Positions 36,586 through 47,925 of a stretch of DNA of 64,000 nucleotides are shown piece after piece. A program made the position numbers and the translations under genes. Position 1 is the first letter of the stretch; the number at the start of each line of letters is the position of its first letter. Where the stretch lies: contig CM051455.1 in NCBI GenBank assembly GCA_028274465.1, forward strand, positions 127,135,462-127,199,461. The letters are read 5' to 3'. The notes beneath the pieces were generated by a model. That model was not told the DNA's origin. It worked only from the letters and a program-made list of their open reading frames with translations, and did not search any database. The stretch is from Plantago ovata. Taxonomy: Eukaryota; Streptophyta; Magnoliopsida; Lamiales; Plantaginaceae.

Positions 36586-38588
36586 CTAGGGACGACGACC
36601 ACTGGAACCCGAAGGAGCATGAGAACTGCCTTGCAAACCCGCACTCCCCGCCGTACCAGGGCTCCCCTCACCGGTCTGAAACACAGCTCCCTCTGCGAAC
36701 GGGTCCATGCCAATGGGATGCTTCTCCAGAATCTTCTTCAGCACCAAATTCTGCGTCTCCACCTGACACAAGTAATGATCGATGTAGTTAAGAATATGAA
36801 AGATAGATGCAAGCAATGTAAATGAGCATACAAGTGGTTATACATCTACATGACATATCAACATAATATTAGCATACAAATGAATATACCTGAGACACAA
36901 GTGTGTCCTGAATGCTCTTCATCATAGCATTCTCGGCCCTAAGTGCTGCCAGCTCCTCAGCCAATCGAGAATCTGTGCTGGAGGTAGAACCGGAAGAGCG
37001 CTGAAATGATTCAGCTGCAAGAGAACGTCCCAAGTTCCCTAAGCCATAGATCGACCACTTAGGGCCAGGAGGGTTCACCTCGAGGAAGGCAGCGTTCTCT
37101 TCCTCCATCGTAAGTATGTCACCCTTCTCTTGCATCTTAACCAAGTAAAAAGCCTCAACCTCCTCCTACAAGCAGTTAAGCAATACATGAGTTGATATAT
37201 TACAATACATATAGAAACTTTTAAAAAGAAATACAGTACAAGTAACTCAAAGTACTCATTTATGTACTTACATTCAGTTTCTTGGCTTTCTTGCATGTCC
37301 ACTTGCCGTTCTTGAACTTGGCATTTCTCACCATGGTCAAGTACGACAAGCATCCTTGTCCAGTGAGCCTCTGTTCATTTTGCAAAGTAATAAGTGTCAG
37401 TGTTTACAATAAAATTTTAAGAATATTGAAAGTGACTGGCGTAAAGCACAAGTTAACTTACTGCATTGAGGTCACGAGTGGCCTGAGACTGTGTGCCGAG
37501 ATGGTGCTTCGAATAGTCCTCGTCTTCACCGGAGCTGCTTCTGTCCGCCCGTGCTCGATTCTTCTTGTTCTGATCTGCTAGGTCCTCGGCATCCTGTGTC
37601 TTCCAGTAAGCCAACCACAGAGGCCACTCGCTTTCGTGGATGAATCTAGGCCTCACTCGAGACTCCTTAAGGTCGTGGACCTTGTCTTGGTAACAACGAG
37701 CACCAACAGTGTTGAAAACAAACCAAAGCTCCTTCAATAGCACGTTTGGCAAGTAGTAGTGTTTCTAACCACCAAAACAACCAATTTAGAACGACACAAC
37801 AATCAATACAACAAGAACAAGATCAACGTAAGCACAATGGTGACTAACATATCACCCAAATATAGTGGCTAACATACCACTCACATTGCCCTAAAAAAAC
37901 AACTAATACATGGTGACTAACATATCACCCAAATATAGTGGCTAACATACCACTCACATTGCCCTAAAAAAACAACTAACACATGGTGACTAACATATCA
38001 CCCAAATATAGTGGCTAACATACCACTCACGTAAATTTAGAATAAAAATAAAACAACGTTTACTAAACATTTAAGATTGTTACAATACCCGCAGCTCATC
38101 GAAGTAGAAGCCAATGACATGGTCAGGCAGCCTTGACCACTTCTCCCCACCACGGTCCTCAGATGATGTTGGAGCGATGAACCTGGAGTTGATGATGTCA
38201 CCGATCTTCGAATGGGCAGATGCAGGGTAAAACCTATTATGATTGTTAAATACAAATAAGAATGAATAAGCATAATAAAGTATACGTAATATGTCACAAG
38301 TTAAACAATAAACTAAACAACAGAAAAGTGTACTTACGCAGCTTTCCCGTTAGGGAACAGAACAGGCTTCCCCTTATACATGGCACCCAGGGTCGGCGTC
38401 TCATATGGGCAACCATCAGCAGGTAGGTTCGCAAATGGGTCAAACTTAGCCTTCTTCTTCCTAGTTGACGATGAGGAGCTACTCCCCTCCGATAATCCAA
38501 TGATGGGTGGAACTACACCCTGCTCGTACCCTGGGGCTCCAGGAACTCGTAACTCGGGTGGAATGTAGTTGCACCTAGGTTTCGGCAT
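36586..38588 (-). CDS. TnpA-like (Transposase_24/En-Spm type) protein of CACTA-2, intact
   Basis: Six exons on the minus strand: 38588-38338, 38233-38089, 37764-37462, 37370-37272, 37165-36890 and 36762-36586. They join without a break to 1251 nt (416 aa). The order is a Pro-rich N terminus (MPKPRCNYIPPELRVPG), a Ser run plus basic KKKAKFDPFANLP, KHYYLPNVLLKELWFVF, a WPLWLAYWKTQDAEDLADQ helix with a basic NKKNRARA stretch, EEENAAFLEVNPPGPKW, YGLGNLGRSLAAE, a likely coiled coil (ELAALRAENAMMKSIQD) and a Gly/Ser-rich end. Plant Ptta/En/Spm-type proteins have this layout; in En/Spm TnpA binds the subterminal motifs. An acceptor-like site just before the ATG implies a 5-prime UTR intron. Intact splicing suggests recent activity or selection. 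The function is inferred by family resemblance. Confidence 0.75.
37841..38034 (-). repeat. 73-bp minisatellite in intron 2 of the CACTA-2 gene
   Basis: 2.7 copies at 37841, 37914 and 37987, period 73 bp, nearly identical. On the gene strand the unit includes GGTGATATGTTAGTCAC, the same 17-nt word that heads the 55-bp unit in CACTA-3. The intron precedes the exon starting KHYY. Confidence 0.9.
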
Positions 38589-38717
38589 CTGCAAATAAAA
38601 CAATATCAAGGTTAGTATGATGGTATGAAATATGCACGTACAATATAAAGCATTATCAATTAACGTAAATGCACACACAAGGGAATATACATATAAATGA
38701 CATAGCAACATAATTTA

Positions 38718-38903
38718 TTAATTACCAATTAAAGGTTCCTCCAACTCTAACTCTACAAAATGATCCTCGTGCAGGGCAAACTGCCCATCTTTATCCTGTA
38801 TAGGGCGTCGTGCTACATCATCCACTAAATCCGACTGGAACGAGTTGGTTATGGACTCGTCCTTCTCTATATACTCAATCTTGGAACGAGCACGTATGGG
38901 TGA
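38718..38903 (-). other. Open acidic segment upstream of the CACTA-2 gene, possible TnpD tail relic
   Basis: On the minus strand a frame of about 60 codons after a TAG is open to TAA at 38718-38720. It reads SKIEYIEKDESITNS, then DLVDDVARRPIQDKDGQF, and ends in an acidic VELELEEP stretch. Position (just upstream of the TnpA-like gene) and composition would fit the C-terminal exon of a deleted TnpD transposase, but this is only a guess. Confidence 0.25.
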
Positions 38904-39971
38904 CTAACCTGAAATTCTTTAATTATTAAATTCATACATTTTCAATATTCATATTTAGAATTGAAATGTAGTTTTAAGGATATTTATATATCTTATACAG
39001 ATTTGAAGTTAACATTATAATCATTTTATTATTATGTTATAATCATTTCATTTAATTTTACCAACCATCAACAACATCTCTAGACTAGCATCATCAACAA
39101 CAACCATATGAACATATCTCTAGCCTAACATTATCAACCATATCACCAATCAACCATATAACAACATCATCTCTAGCCTAACATCATCAACCTTATCACC
39201 AATCAACCAACCATTAACAACATCATCTCTAGCCTAGCATTGTCAACAACAACCATATGAACATCATCTCTAACCTAACATCATCATCATATCATCATCT
39301 CGAACCCATTTTCACTTTATTTCAAAACCCCCAAATTGAGCTACAAGTCTCGATTTTCATAAATTACTCTATTTTATCGTATTCAACTACAAAATTAACC
39401 TTATATAAGTACATAACCTAGTTATGGAACATTAAATTCGATTAAATACAAAACTAAAAAAAGCCCTAAATTGATCTAAGTCTCGATTTTAATTAACAAA
39501 CCGAAATTAACATAATCCAAAACTAACATTCAACTATAACAACTAATATCTACTTAATACTAACATACATTTCCATAATTTAAGAAATCCCCAAATTAAT
39601 AAAATCCCAAAATCGATTCATTACTCAATTTTAACAACAATCAACTACACATTTAAGCAAAATATACTTGTATCAACTACTATGTAACATACATTTGACA
39701 ATTTAACCAACAATTAGATAATTTCCAAATTAAAAATCAAATAAGGGTTAGAGTTCATACCTTTGATTTTGCACAAATTGACCAAAAAAAATCCAAATTG
39801 AAGGTTGTTCCTTGTTCCTTGTGCAATAAGCTTCAATTTGCTACCAAAATGGATGAAAATGGTGAAGTTTTGAAGGAGAAATGGAGATGAGAAGTGTGAA
39901 AAACGGAAAGAAGAAAGAAAGGAGAAGAAGATGGAAATGGCGTTCTGCCAGTCGCGGCCGGTATAAATGGA

Positions 39972-40215
39972 GCTTACCGACGGATAAGCTTATCCGTCGG
40001 TAAGTGTAATTTAATTTATTTTTTTTTGTTTATTCTTAATATTTAGCGACGGATAAGTTATCCGTCGCTAAGATACCGACGGATAAAAACCTATTAGCGA
40101 CGGATGACGAACAAAGTGGTCAACTTTGTTCGTTATCCGTCATCCGTCGCTAATAATGCCCGATCCGTCGCTATTTATCGACGGATAAAATCCGTCATTT
40201 TATCCGTCGGTAAAG
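39972..40215. repeat. CACTA-2 second arm array, mixed TACCGACGG and TAGCGACGG
   Basis: Copies of both motif forms alternate here (TTACCGACGGATAAG, TTAGCGACGGATAAG). A TATA-like GGTATAAATG word at the inner edge (39960-39968; TTTATACC on the gene strand) lies where the element promoter would be. Confidence 0.85.
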
Positions 40216-43104
40216 TTCTGATTTTTTGTAGTGACTCGACACAATCAATCAATTGCCCATACTCGGATTGTATTATTTTAACCCATAAATTCCCCGAACC
40301 TTGAAATAATCTCCACATCCATCTTCCTAAAAGAGCTAGATTAAAGTTCTCCAAGTTTTTTAACCCCAAACCCCCCTCCTCCTTTGCTTCACAAACCCTT
40401 TCCCAACTAACCCACGGTATTTTTCTTTTCCCTTTATCTACACCCCCACCCCATACAGAATTCCTTTGCAACCCAACTAACACTTTTGCCACTTTTTTTG
40501 GAATTTTAAAGAAAGACAAGTAATAGATTGGAAGGGCATCAAAAACCGACTTAGCCAAAACTAATCGACCACCAAATGACAAAAACTTATTCTCCCAAAC
40601 CCCCAATCTTTTTTCCAATCTTTCTTTCACCTTCCCCCAAGTTTGTTCCTTCCTAGATTTACTCCCTACCGGTAGTCCCAAATAATTAAAGGGCAATGTA
40701 CCGACATCACAATTCAAAAAATCTGCCCATTTCCCAAGTTCACTTCCCGTAACCCCCAAGCCAAAGAAATTACTTTTACCAAAGTTGATTTTTAGACCGG
40801 ATAAGAATTCAAAACATCTAAGCACACATTTTATTGTGGAAAAGTTTTCATCACACCATTCCCCAAAAAATATTGAGTCATCCGCGAATTGTAAATGAGA
40901 CACAGGAATTTTATCATTGCCAACACACACCGGTTTAAACCTTCCCAACTCACAAGCTCTAGAGATCATTCTACTCAAGCCTTCCGCCACCACTAAATAG
41001 AGAAAAGGTGATAGAGGATCACCTTGACGTAATCCCCTACCCACCGAAAACTCCTTAGTGGGGCTTCCATTAACAAGAATAGAAGTGCTAACACTAGACA
41101 CACATTCTTTAATCCACCCAACCCATTTTTCACCAAAACCCAACACTCTCAACATATCAAAAAGAAAATCCACCGAACAGAGTCATAGGACTTTTCAAAA
41201 TCAATTTAAAAAACAAAAATCTTCTTTTTTTTCTTCAAGGCCTCATCCACAATCTCATTAGCAACCACAACCCCATCTAAAATGTTTCTCTCCCCAATAA
41301 AGGGCGATTGATTTTCCGCTATCACTTTTTCCAACACACCACCAAGCCTACAAGCAAGAATCTTAGCAACAATTTTATAAGCACTACTAACAAGAGAGAT
41401 AGGCCTATAATCACTCAACACATCGGGGTTTGCTCTTTTAGGAATTAAAAAGTAATGAAAGTGTTATTCATACCTTTGCAAAGCTTACCATTTTTATGGA
41501 ATTCGGTAAGGAATCTTAGCACATCCACCTTGATAATATCCCAACATGATCAATAGAATTGTCCACCAAACCCGTCGGGACCTGGGCTTTTGTTAGCACC
41601 ACATGACCATATCGCATTTTTAACTTCCATCTCCTCAAACTCTCTTTCCAACCACAAGCTATCCGAATACTCCAACTTTTTCCCATCAAGATTCGCAAGG
41701 CCAACACCAACCCACTTCCCCTCCCTAAAATGATTCTCAAAGAAACTTTTAATTCCCTCTTTAACTACATCCACCTCCTCAACCCACCTCCCCTCAATTC
41801 TCAATCCTCTAATAGCATTAAGCCTACCCCTTCTCTCCACAACACCATGAAAGAACCGTGTATTCGCATCCCCTTCATTAACCCATTTCAATTTCGCTTG
41901 TTGTAATCGAAGTCTCTCCTTCTTCCCAAGAAGCTCCTCCAAGGATTTCATAAATTCATGTCTTTTCTTCAGCAAATTCACTTCCCTTTCCAAATCCACC
42001 ACACTCTGCTGGTCCTCCTTTCTAGCGCCTCCTCCAATCCTCCCCTCGCCACTAATGCCCACCAAATTAACATCTACAGCAGCACCATCAGCCCCATACA
42101 CCAACCGCCCCTGACTTCCAGAATCAGCCATCACTTCAGAACCCAAATCAGCCCCCATGTCGCCTTCTTCAATCAACAGATCACATTCCTCAATCCCTGC
42201 CTCCAGCTCTTCAATCTTCCTATCAATTCCACTCCCATATCTACAATGCCATTGTTTAAGACGACAATTCAACCTCTTTAATTTCTCCTTCAAAACAAAA
42301 CCACCCCAACCCGATATACCCCCTTTGTTCCATACTTCTTCTACCAATTTCATGAACTTCTCCTCCTTAACCCAAGAATTAATAAATCGGAAAGGTTTTG
42401 GCCCCCAATCCTTGCCATCTTCCTTCACAACAAGTGCAACATGATCGGTTAACCTCCTCTTAATCCCCACTTGAATAAGTTTTGTCCATCTCGACATCCA
42501 TCCTTCCGAAAAAAGGAACCTATCAATCCTACTACAACTCCGACCATTATCCCTATACCAAGTAAATTTTCTACGATATAGTGGCAAATCAACTAGCTCA
42601 TTAGATTCAATAAAATTATTAAAAGCCACCATACCCCTCTTCCTCCCCTCACCACTCGAACAACCTCTCCTTTCATCCAAACATCGGATAGCATTGAAAT
42701 CCCCACACACACACCAAATACCCCCAATAACCCCCTTCATGCGCTCACCCACCACATTCCAAAGATCAATCTGCTGCTTAACATCACACGCTGAATATAC
42801 ATTTACAATCTCAACATCAACACCCAACCATCGCCCCTTAACTCCCAAAGCCCCATCTTCACTCCAAAAATCAGATTTGTTAAAGACTTCAACATTCCAC
42901 ATACTCAATATCCCACCTGAAGCACCATTCGACCCGGTATAAATCCAATCCACCTTAGAATTACCCCAAATACTTTCAACCAACCTTCTATCAACCATCC
43001 CTAATTTCGTCTCTTGAATACAAGAAAAATCAATCTTCTCTTTACCAATAATTTCACGAATTTCCTTCCTCTTCAATCTACCCCCCAACCCACGGATGTT
43101 AAAA

Positions 43105-45563
43105 CTAAGCATCTTCATTATCCACAATTTTATGTACCACAACCTCCCTCTCCTTCCCAAGACGCTCCCTATCTCTCCTCTCCCATTCGCTAAACGCTTC
43201 AACTGCTTTAACTTCATCATTCACTTTTAGGATTCCCATGGCCACCCCTTCTTTAACCAACTCCACCGCCTCCTCATGGATATGCCTCCTAATCCTCGCA
43301 TTGCAAGCCTCAATTTGACTCGTTGTCGGGGAGTTACGAGGACTTGCAACAATGATTGTAACTTGCTCAGGTTTCCTACCCCGCTTTTTCGTAGGTTTGC
43401 TTCTAATCACCCCGAGGCACTTACTATTTCTGCCATCACCCTCATCCTCAAGCTCACAATCCGCCCCCTTCACCTTCTCAGCTCCCATAGTGCTACTACC
43501 CTCACGCTTCTGCTTTGGATTAGTACCAACCACAACCGGGTCAATTCTATGTTTATCTATACTGATTAACGAGTTAAGACTAACAAACCTTCCCCCAGTA
43601 ACAGCTTTATCACCATTGATGATTCTCCAATTTTGGGACGTTGTCTGATTAATAAATTTAGCAAGACCAAAGGGATCCGAGCCTAGTCCTCCGTTTACCG
43701 ATTCCGCCTCCACACTACCTGCTTGTTCAGTCACACCATCATAAAAACCCACTTCCTCCAAATTCGGTACAGGATGACCATTATATTCTGCCGCAATAGC
43801 AGATTGCTCCGCTAATACATTCTGAATCTCACCAGCCCCGGCAGCATTCTGTAGACTCTGGTCGACTCTCCCATCCTCCAAGCCCTTCCTCCCAAACGAA
43901 CCAAACAAAGGCCTCTCTTCCATTTCCTTATCGCCCCAAAGACTTAATGAGTTCTTTCTTTCTGTCCACACTCATAAATTCCAAAGGAGATTCCGGAACA
44001 CACGATCTTAAGTCTCTCTCTTCATCTGACATTCCCTCCTCAATGTTTACGGAACCACCCCACTCTGACCCAAACCAGCTTCCTTTATCTTCGTCATCCC
44101 TGTACGATTCGCCACTCGACTCAACCTCCTCCAGCCCGCCAACCCCGTACCTATTACAATTCTTCCCAAGCAGCCACCTCTTCACCGAACCGATATCATT
44201 TCCCCGGCATTCATAGCAAACTTCCAGCTCCTCAGCGAACTCTTCAACCAAATGAACCTCAAACTTCTCCTCCTTAATCCAAAGAGAAGCTTTACATCGG
44301 ATAAAATCAAATGCCGGAGTCTCAACTAAAATACGGCCTTTTCTCAGGTCGACTTTATCAACTGTATCTTGGTGAACCTTAATGATCTTACCCCACCTAG
44401 ATCCAAGATTTTCAAAATTCTTAACACACCACCCATGTAGAGGGACGCCATAGCAACTGATCCACACAAGTCTATGCACATTAACATCCCTTTTTTCCCA
44501 TGGTCGCAACGTTTGAAAACATTCTTTACTCCACTCACTGTCTTCTTATAGCAGTTTTCCCCTCACCTCTTCATCATCGTGTTCCAACACCCATCTATAT
44601 TCACCTAGACGCTTGCATTTGAATCCATTATATCCATTATTCTCCAACAATGTTTGGACTTGTCACTTGTCCAAATCAAAAACCATCACCCCCACCAAAC
44701 ACTTCTTCGCCCATCTTTCTTCCTCACTATCAACCTGATTCTCCTCCCTGTTGTTCATCACAGATTCATTACCCCCTCTATGCCCTCCATTCTCAACCCT
44801 TTTACTTCCTTTCCTGCCACAACATGTCTTTACCAGCGTTTGTACGACCCTGTCTCCCTGAATTGTTCCCAACCCGCCTAGCCTGCAACCTCTGCGCAGG
44901 CTCACGGTTCCTGACCACCACCTCACCAGTATCTTCCTCGCCTCTTCTCAAAATCCTCTTCACCACATGTGTTGTATTCAACCCTCTCTCAACAGGCTCC
45001 TTATCCACCCTCCCATTTACAGTGAAGTACACTCTATTAGCAATAAGCTTAAACAACCCAATCCAAATCTTCTTAATTCTTTCTACCAAAGCATCATCAT
45101 CCTTTGTTCTCCAGAATCTCACAAAAGCAAAAGGTCTTCCATCCTTATTCATCCGCTTAGGTTTCACAACTGTTGCAACTTTGCTATATTTTTCCATAAG
45201 CTCATGAACATCTCTACCCTCCCAGTCCGGTGGGAAATTAGCCACATATAAATTTAGGTATTTATCATTGATTACCTTGTTGTAAGTGGCTTCTTCCCTA
45301 CTCCTCTCTGAACGCCTCCTCCTACTGACGGTTTGCCAACCTTTGTTTCCGGCCTCCCTATCAGTCGCCCAGCCCCCGCGTTGTTGATTCCTCATAGTAG
45401 CATAAACCTCTTTACCCTGAAACCCCTTCCCACTGTTCCTGTGAAGCCCATCTGAATTTGTACGACGATTGGTCGGATAGATATTACGCCGATTAGGTAA
45501 ACGACCACCCAAGAAGGAAACGTTTGGTATTCTTGGATTTCTCTCTCTACCCCTCTCTCTCAT
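43105..45563 (-). pseudogene. LINE ORF1, RRM plus gag-like protein; broken
   Basis: Starts at ATG 45563-45561 with an Arg-rich N terminus. An RRM follows (LYVANFPPDWEGRDVHELM and PFAFVRFWRTKDD) at about residues 105-170. Downstream frames carry a DUF4283/CCHC-like part (VHRLVWISCYGVPLHGWC, KASLWIKEEKFEVHLVE, CYECRG near 44220) and a basic KKRGRKPEQ stretch near 43385. The frame is interrupted near 44805, by TGA near 44663 and by TAA near 44550, and it changes again near 43950. In plant LINEs this protein binds the element RNA. Confidence 0.85.
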
Positions 45564-45938
45564 ATTATAAACTCAACATTTTTCGTTTCCTATAATACTT
45601 TAAGCACGTATTTAACAATTCACTAAAATCATATTCCCTTTTAGTGATTTAATATAAATATAAATAATAATTTTAATAACCACATATTAGAAATTTAGTA
45701 TATAAAGTAATTATTAATGCACTAAAAAAATTTTGGCATAACAAGTTAAGCCATGTGAAGAGTGTTCCCTATTTTTCTAGGTGGTCCATACAAGTTTTAG
45801 GGAATTTGATATATTTTAACACGTATTTTGATTTTTTGCTAATATTTAAGCAGAAAATACATTTTAAATTTAGGAAAGCTGTTGTAAATGCTCACTTCTT
45901 TATATTTATGGCGCATCATCATTACATATAGAACCTCA

Positions 45939-46303
45939 GAGCATTCACAACAGTTTCCCTATAAACATGTCTCAAAAATCGTTTTAAACTCGTTCCCTAT
46001 AATATTTTAAGTACGTATTTAACAATTCTCTAAAATCAGATTCCCTTTTAGTGATTTAATATAAATATAAATAATAATTTTAATAACCACATATTCTGAA
46101 TATAGTATATAAATTAATTATTAATACACTAAAAAAGGTTTTAGGCATGCACAAGGTTATGCATGTAAAGAGTTTTTCCTACTTTTTTAGCTAGTCCATT
46201 CAAGTCTTAGAAAAACTGATTTGTTATGATTTTAACATATATTTTGATTTTTTGTTAAAATTTAAGCAAAAAAAACAATTTAGGAAAGTTGTTGTGAATG
46301 CTC
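45939..46303. mobile_element. MITE-2, intact sister of MITE-1
   Basis: 365 bp, GAGCATTCACAACAG at the left and GTTGTTGTGAATGCTC at the right. It is highly similar to MITE-1, with 45 bp between the two. The interior words (TTTTAGTGATTTAATATAAA, AATAATTTTAATAACCACA) are shared. No clear target duplication was found, so the superfamily is uncertain. Confidence 0.8.
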
Positions 46304-46309
46304 TCCTAC

Positions 46310-46740
46310 CTTTTTATCTTGAACAAGTTTATCACCAGCCTTTTGCCTTTTGCTGAGGCTCAACAATCTCTTTAATCTTATGCTTGAAAGACTTGCGATC
46401 TGAAATTTAACCAAATAAATTTAAGTAAACAAATAAATAAATCAAATATACATAACAATACAACATCAAAACAAAGCAAAAGTACTAGATCATTACATAC
46501 AATACTACCATTTTCAAAAAGAAAAAAGAAAAAAACAAACCAAAAGTATATTACCATCCATGGTATTGAACCTTGTCCGGAAGGTCTCATCTTTTAGTTC
46601 TCCATTGCTAAACTCATTAGCATCCCACTCAATCACTCACATACATTCTCCTTGGTGGGATGCTCTTGCAGTGACATAGCAGGCCCAACTGTAATAAGAG
46701 GTGAACATTTGTAATGAAGTTTTGCCTCAACCCGAAAAAT
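46310..46740 (-). pseudogene. Possible remnant of a spliced gene, unknown
   Basis: The minus strand shows three exon-like open pieces with plausible GT-AG borders: one near 46690-46632 ending QEHPTKEN, one near 46627-46558 reading WDANEFSNGELKDETFRTR, and one near 46401-46340 reading DRKSFKHKIKEIVEPQQK. I do not recognise a family. No start region is visible, and the right end of MITE-2 abuts the last piece. Confidence 0.25.
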
Positions 46741-46991
46741 CTGCGAGAATGTGGTTTGAACGATGAAACACGTCGATGGGTGAGTGTTTGTACATGTGTT
46801 TGAGATACCTTTTAGACACAATCAAATGCATTTCAAGACTGGATACCCCTTGTGTATTCCAATATGTATAAGTCGATGGTTCCAAAATGCAGCCCGCTCA
46901 AACGCAATGGGCTAGCCTCAAGTAAAACACACTTTACCAATCATTGTGTTTCGGCAACCATTAAATGGGTGTTGATTTTGTGAAATGTATC

Positions 46992-47920
46992 TGAAAGTGT
47001 AAGGATCTAACTTGAACTTAATATAAGACATAATCAATAGTGTTATGACCATTGTTATGAGAACACAGATCACAACACATAGATCACAACAGCAGTGTTA
47101 CAACCAGTGTTATGAGAACACATATCAGAACACAACTGATCAGAGAATATAATAAAATTAATACAACGGAATGTAAAGAACACAGAGAAATACTTTTCTC
47201 AGGTAATATTTCTATCACCCGAAGCACAGTGGCTAAACCACTAGTTTGTAAAAGAGATTACAAAGTATAAAGCCTTGATCTACACAAACTAGCTTAAACA
47301 CAAACAAGACTAGAATAATCTTGACAACTCTAAACCTAATGGACTGAAGTACAGCGTAGGCTAGACTATACAGCTTGTGAAACCTACAGAAAAACTCTAA
47401 TGATATTTCTACTAATAATACGTACTTCTTCTGTAGTCGTGAAGTAGAGCTCTCTCCAATATATATAGCGTTCTGGAGAGTCCATGAGATCTTCTTCACT
47501 ATGGTATGAACGCGTTTTGCAGATCTTCTATTATTGTGTACGTTCACACCAAGTCAGTATACTAAGGACATGCTCCCTTATCATGTAGCATCGTCCAGGT
47601 CTCCTAATATCTTGAAACTCTTCTTTACTTCTTCCCTTGTATCGACCCAACTCTACAAGGACTTTTCCTTACTCAATTCTCTTGCTCTCTCCAAGACAAA
47701 TCTACACATCAATGATAACTAAAATCGTGGAACTAATTAAGTTAATAAAGAAAAAAGCAAAACCAATTTCAATCCTAGTCATAATAGGAGAACTGTGAAG
47801 TCGTGTTATGGTGTGTGTTATCAAAATACAGAAGTGATGTTAACACAACACAGTGTTATAACAACATGTGCACAGTGTTTAAGAAACACAAGCCATAACA
47901 CCACAATTACTACTCTAACA
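46992..47920 (-). mobile_element. Solo LTR, 929 bp
   Basis: Bounded by TG and CA with a perfect 5-bp target duplication GTATC (46987-46991 and 47921-47925). No coding sequence. The minus-strand start TGTTAGAGTAG looks like Copia-type LTRs, so minus is the likelier orientation. The internal region was probably lost by LTR-LTR recombination. Confidence 0.75.
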
Positions 47921-47925
47921 GTATC

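Larger units (their letters stand above)
36017..40233 (-). mobile_element. CACTA-2, non-autonomous CACTA transposon nested in the LINE
   Basis: 4217 bp from CACTACAAGAACTGG to TTTTTTGTAGTG with a perfect 3-bp target duplication ACT (36014-36016 and 40234-40236). The orientation is set by its gene on the minus strand. The arms use mainly TACCGACGGAT where CACTA-1 and CACTA-3 use TAGCGACGGAT. It contains an uninterrupted six-exon TnpA-like gene and no TnpD. Confidence 0.94.
35060..43118 (-). pseudogene. LINE ORF2: endonuclease, reverse transcriptase, zf-RVT; broken
   Basis: Starts at ATG 43118-43116, overlapping the end of ORF1 (stop at 43105-43107) by 14 nt, a normal LINE arrangement. The APE-type endonuclease begins KMLSFNIRGLGG and has CIQETKLG, CGDFNAIR, FTWYRDNGRSCSRIDRFL and LTDHVALV. 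The reverse transcriptase has SPGPDGF, DYRPISLVSSAYKIVAKIL, GLRQGDPLSPFLY and FADD (near 40885). The zf-RVT part has FVWKALQDKIHTKLNL and CKRCGLLGPENINHIFIECPF. Lesions include TGA after GGQFY near 41548, a frameshift near 41455, TAA at 41206-41208 with a further frameshift just after, the 4.2-kb CACTA-2 insertion (36017-40233), and TGA near 35207. Confidence 0.92.
33496..45601 (-). mobile_element. L1-like LINE retrotransposon, nearly full length, inactive
   Basis: Target duplication of about 19 bp (TCGTTTCCTATAATACTTT) at 33496-33514 and 45583-45601. The minus-strand 3-prime end has a poly(A) tail, seen as a T run at 33512-33524. ORF1 (RRM plus gag-like) lies at 43105-45563. ORF2 (endonuclease, RT, zf-RVT) starts at 43118 and runs to about 35060, and the 3-prime UTR is about 1.5 kb. 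CACTA-2 is inserted in ORF2 downstream of the RT. Without it the LINE is about 7.9 kb. Confidence 0.93.
33445..45893. mobile_element. MITE-1, split by the LINE insertion
   Basis: Starts GAGCATTCACAACAG at 33445 and ends GCTGTTGTAAATGCTC at 45893. The two halves (33445-33513 and about 45602-45893) add up to about 361 bp and match the intact copy at 45939-46303 through most of their length. The LINE sits about 65 bp from the left end. The interior is AT-rich and non-coding. Confidence 0.8.

Noticed and set aside
44650-45207. A 185-aa plus-strand protein
   Set aside because: It is the antisense shadow of the LINE ORF1 frames on the minus strand.
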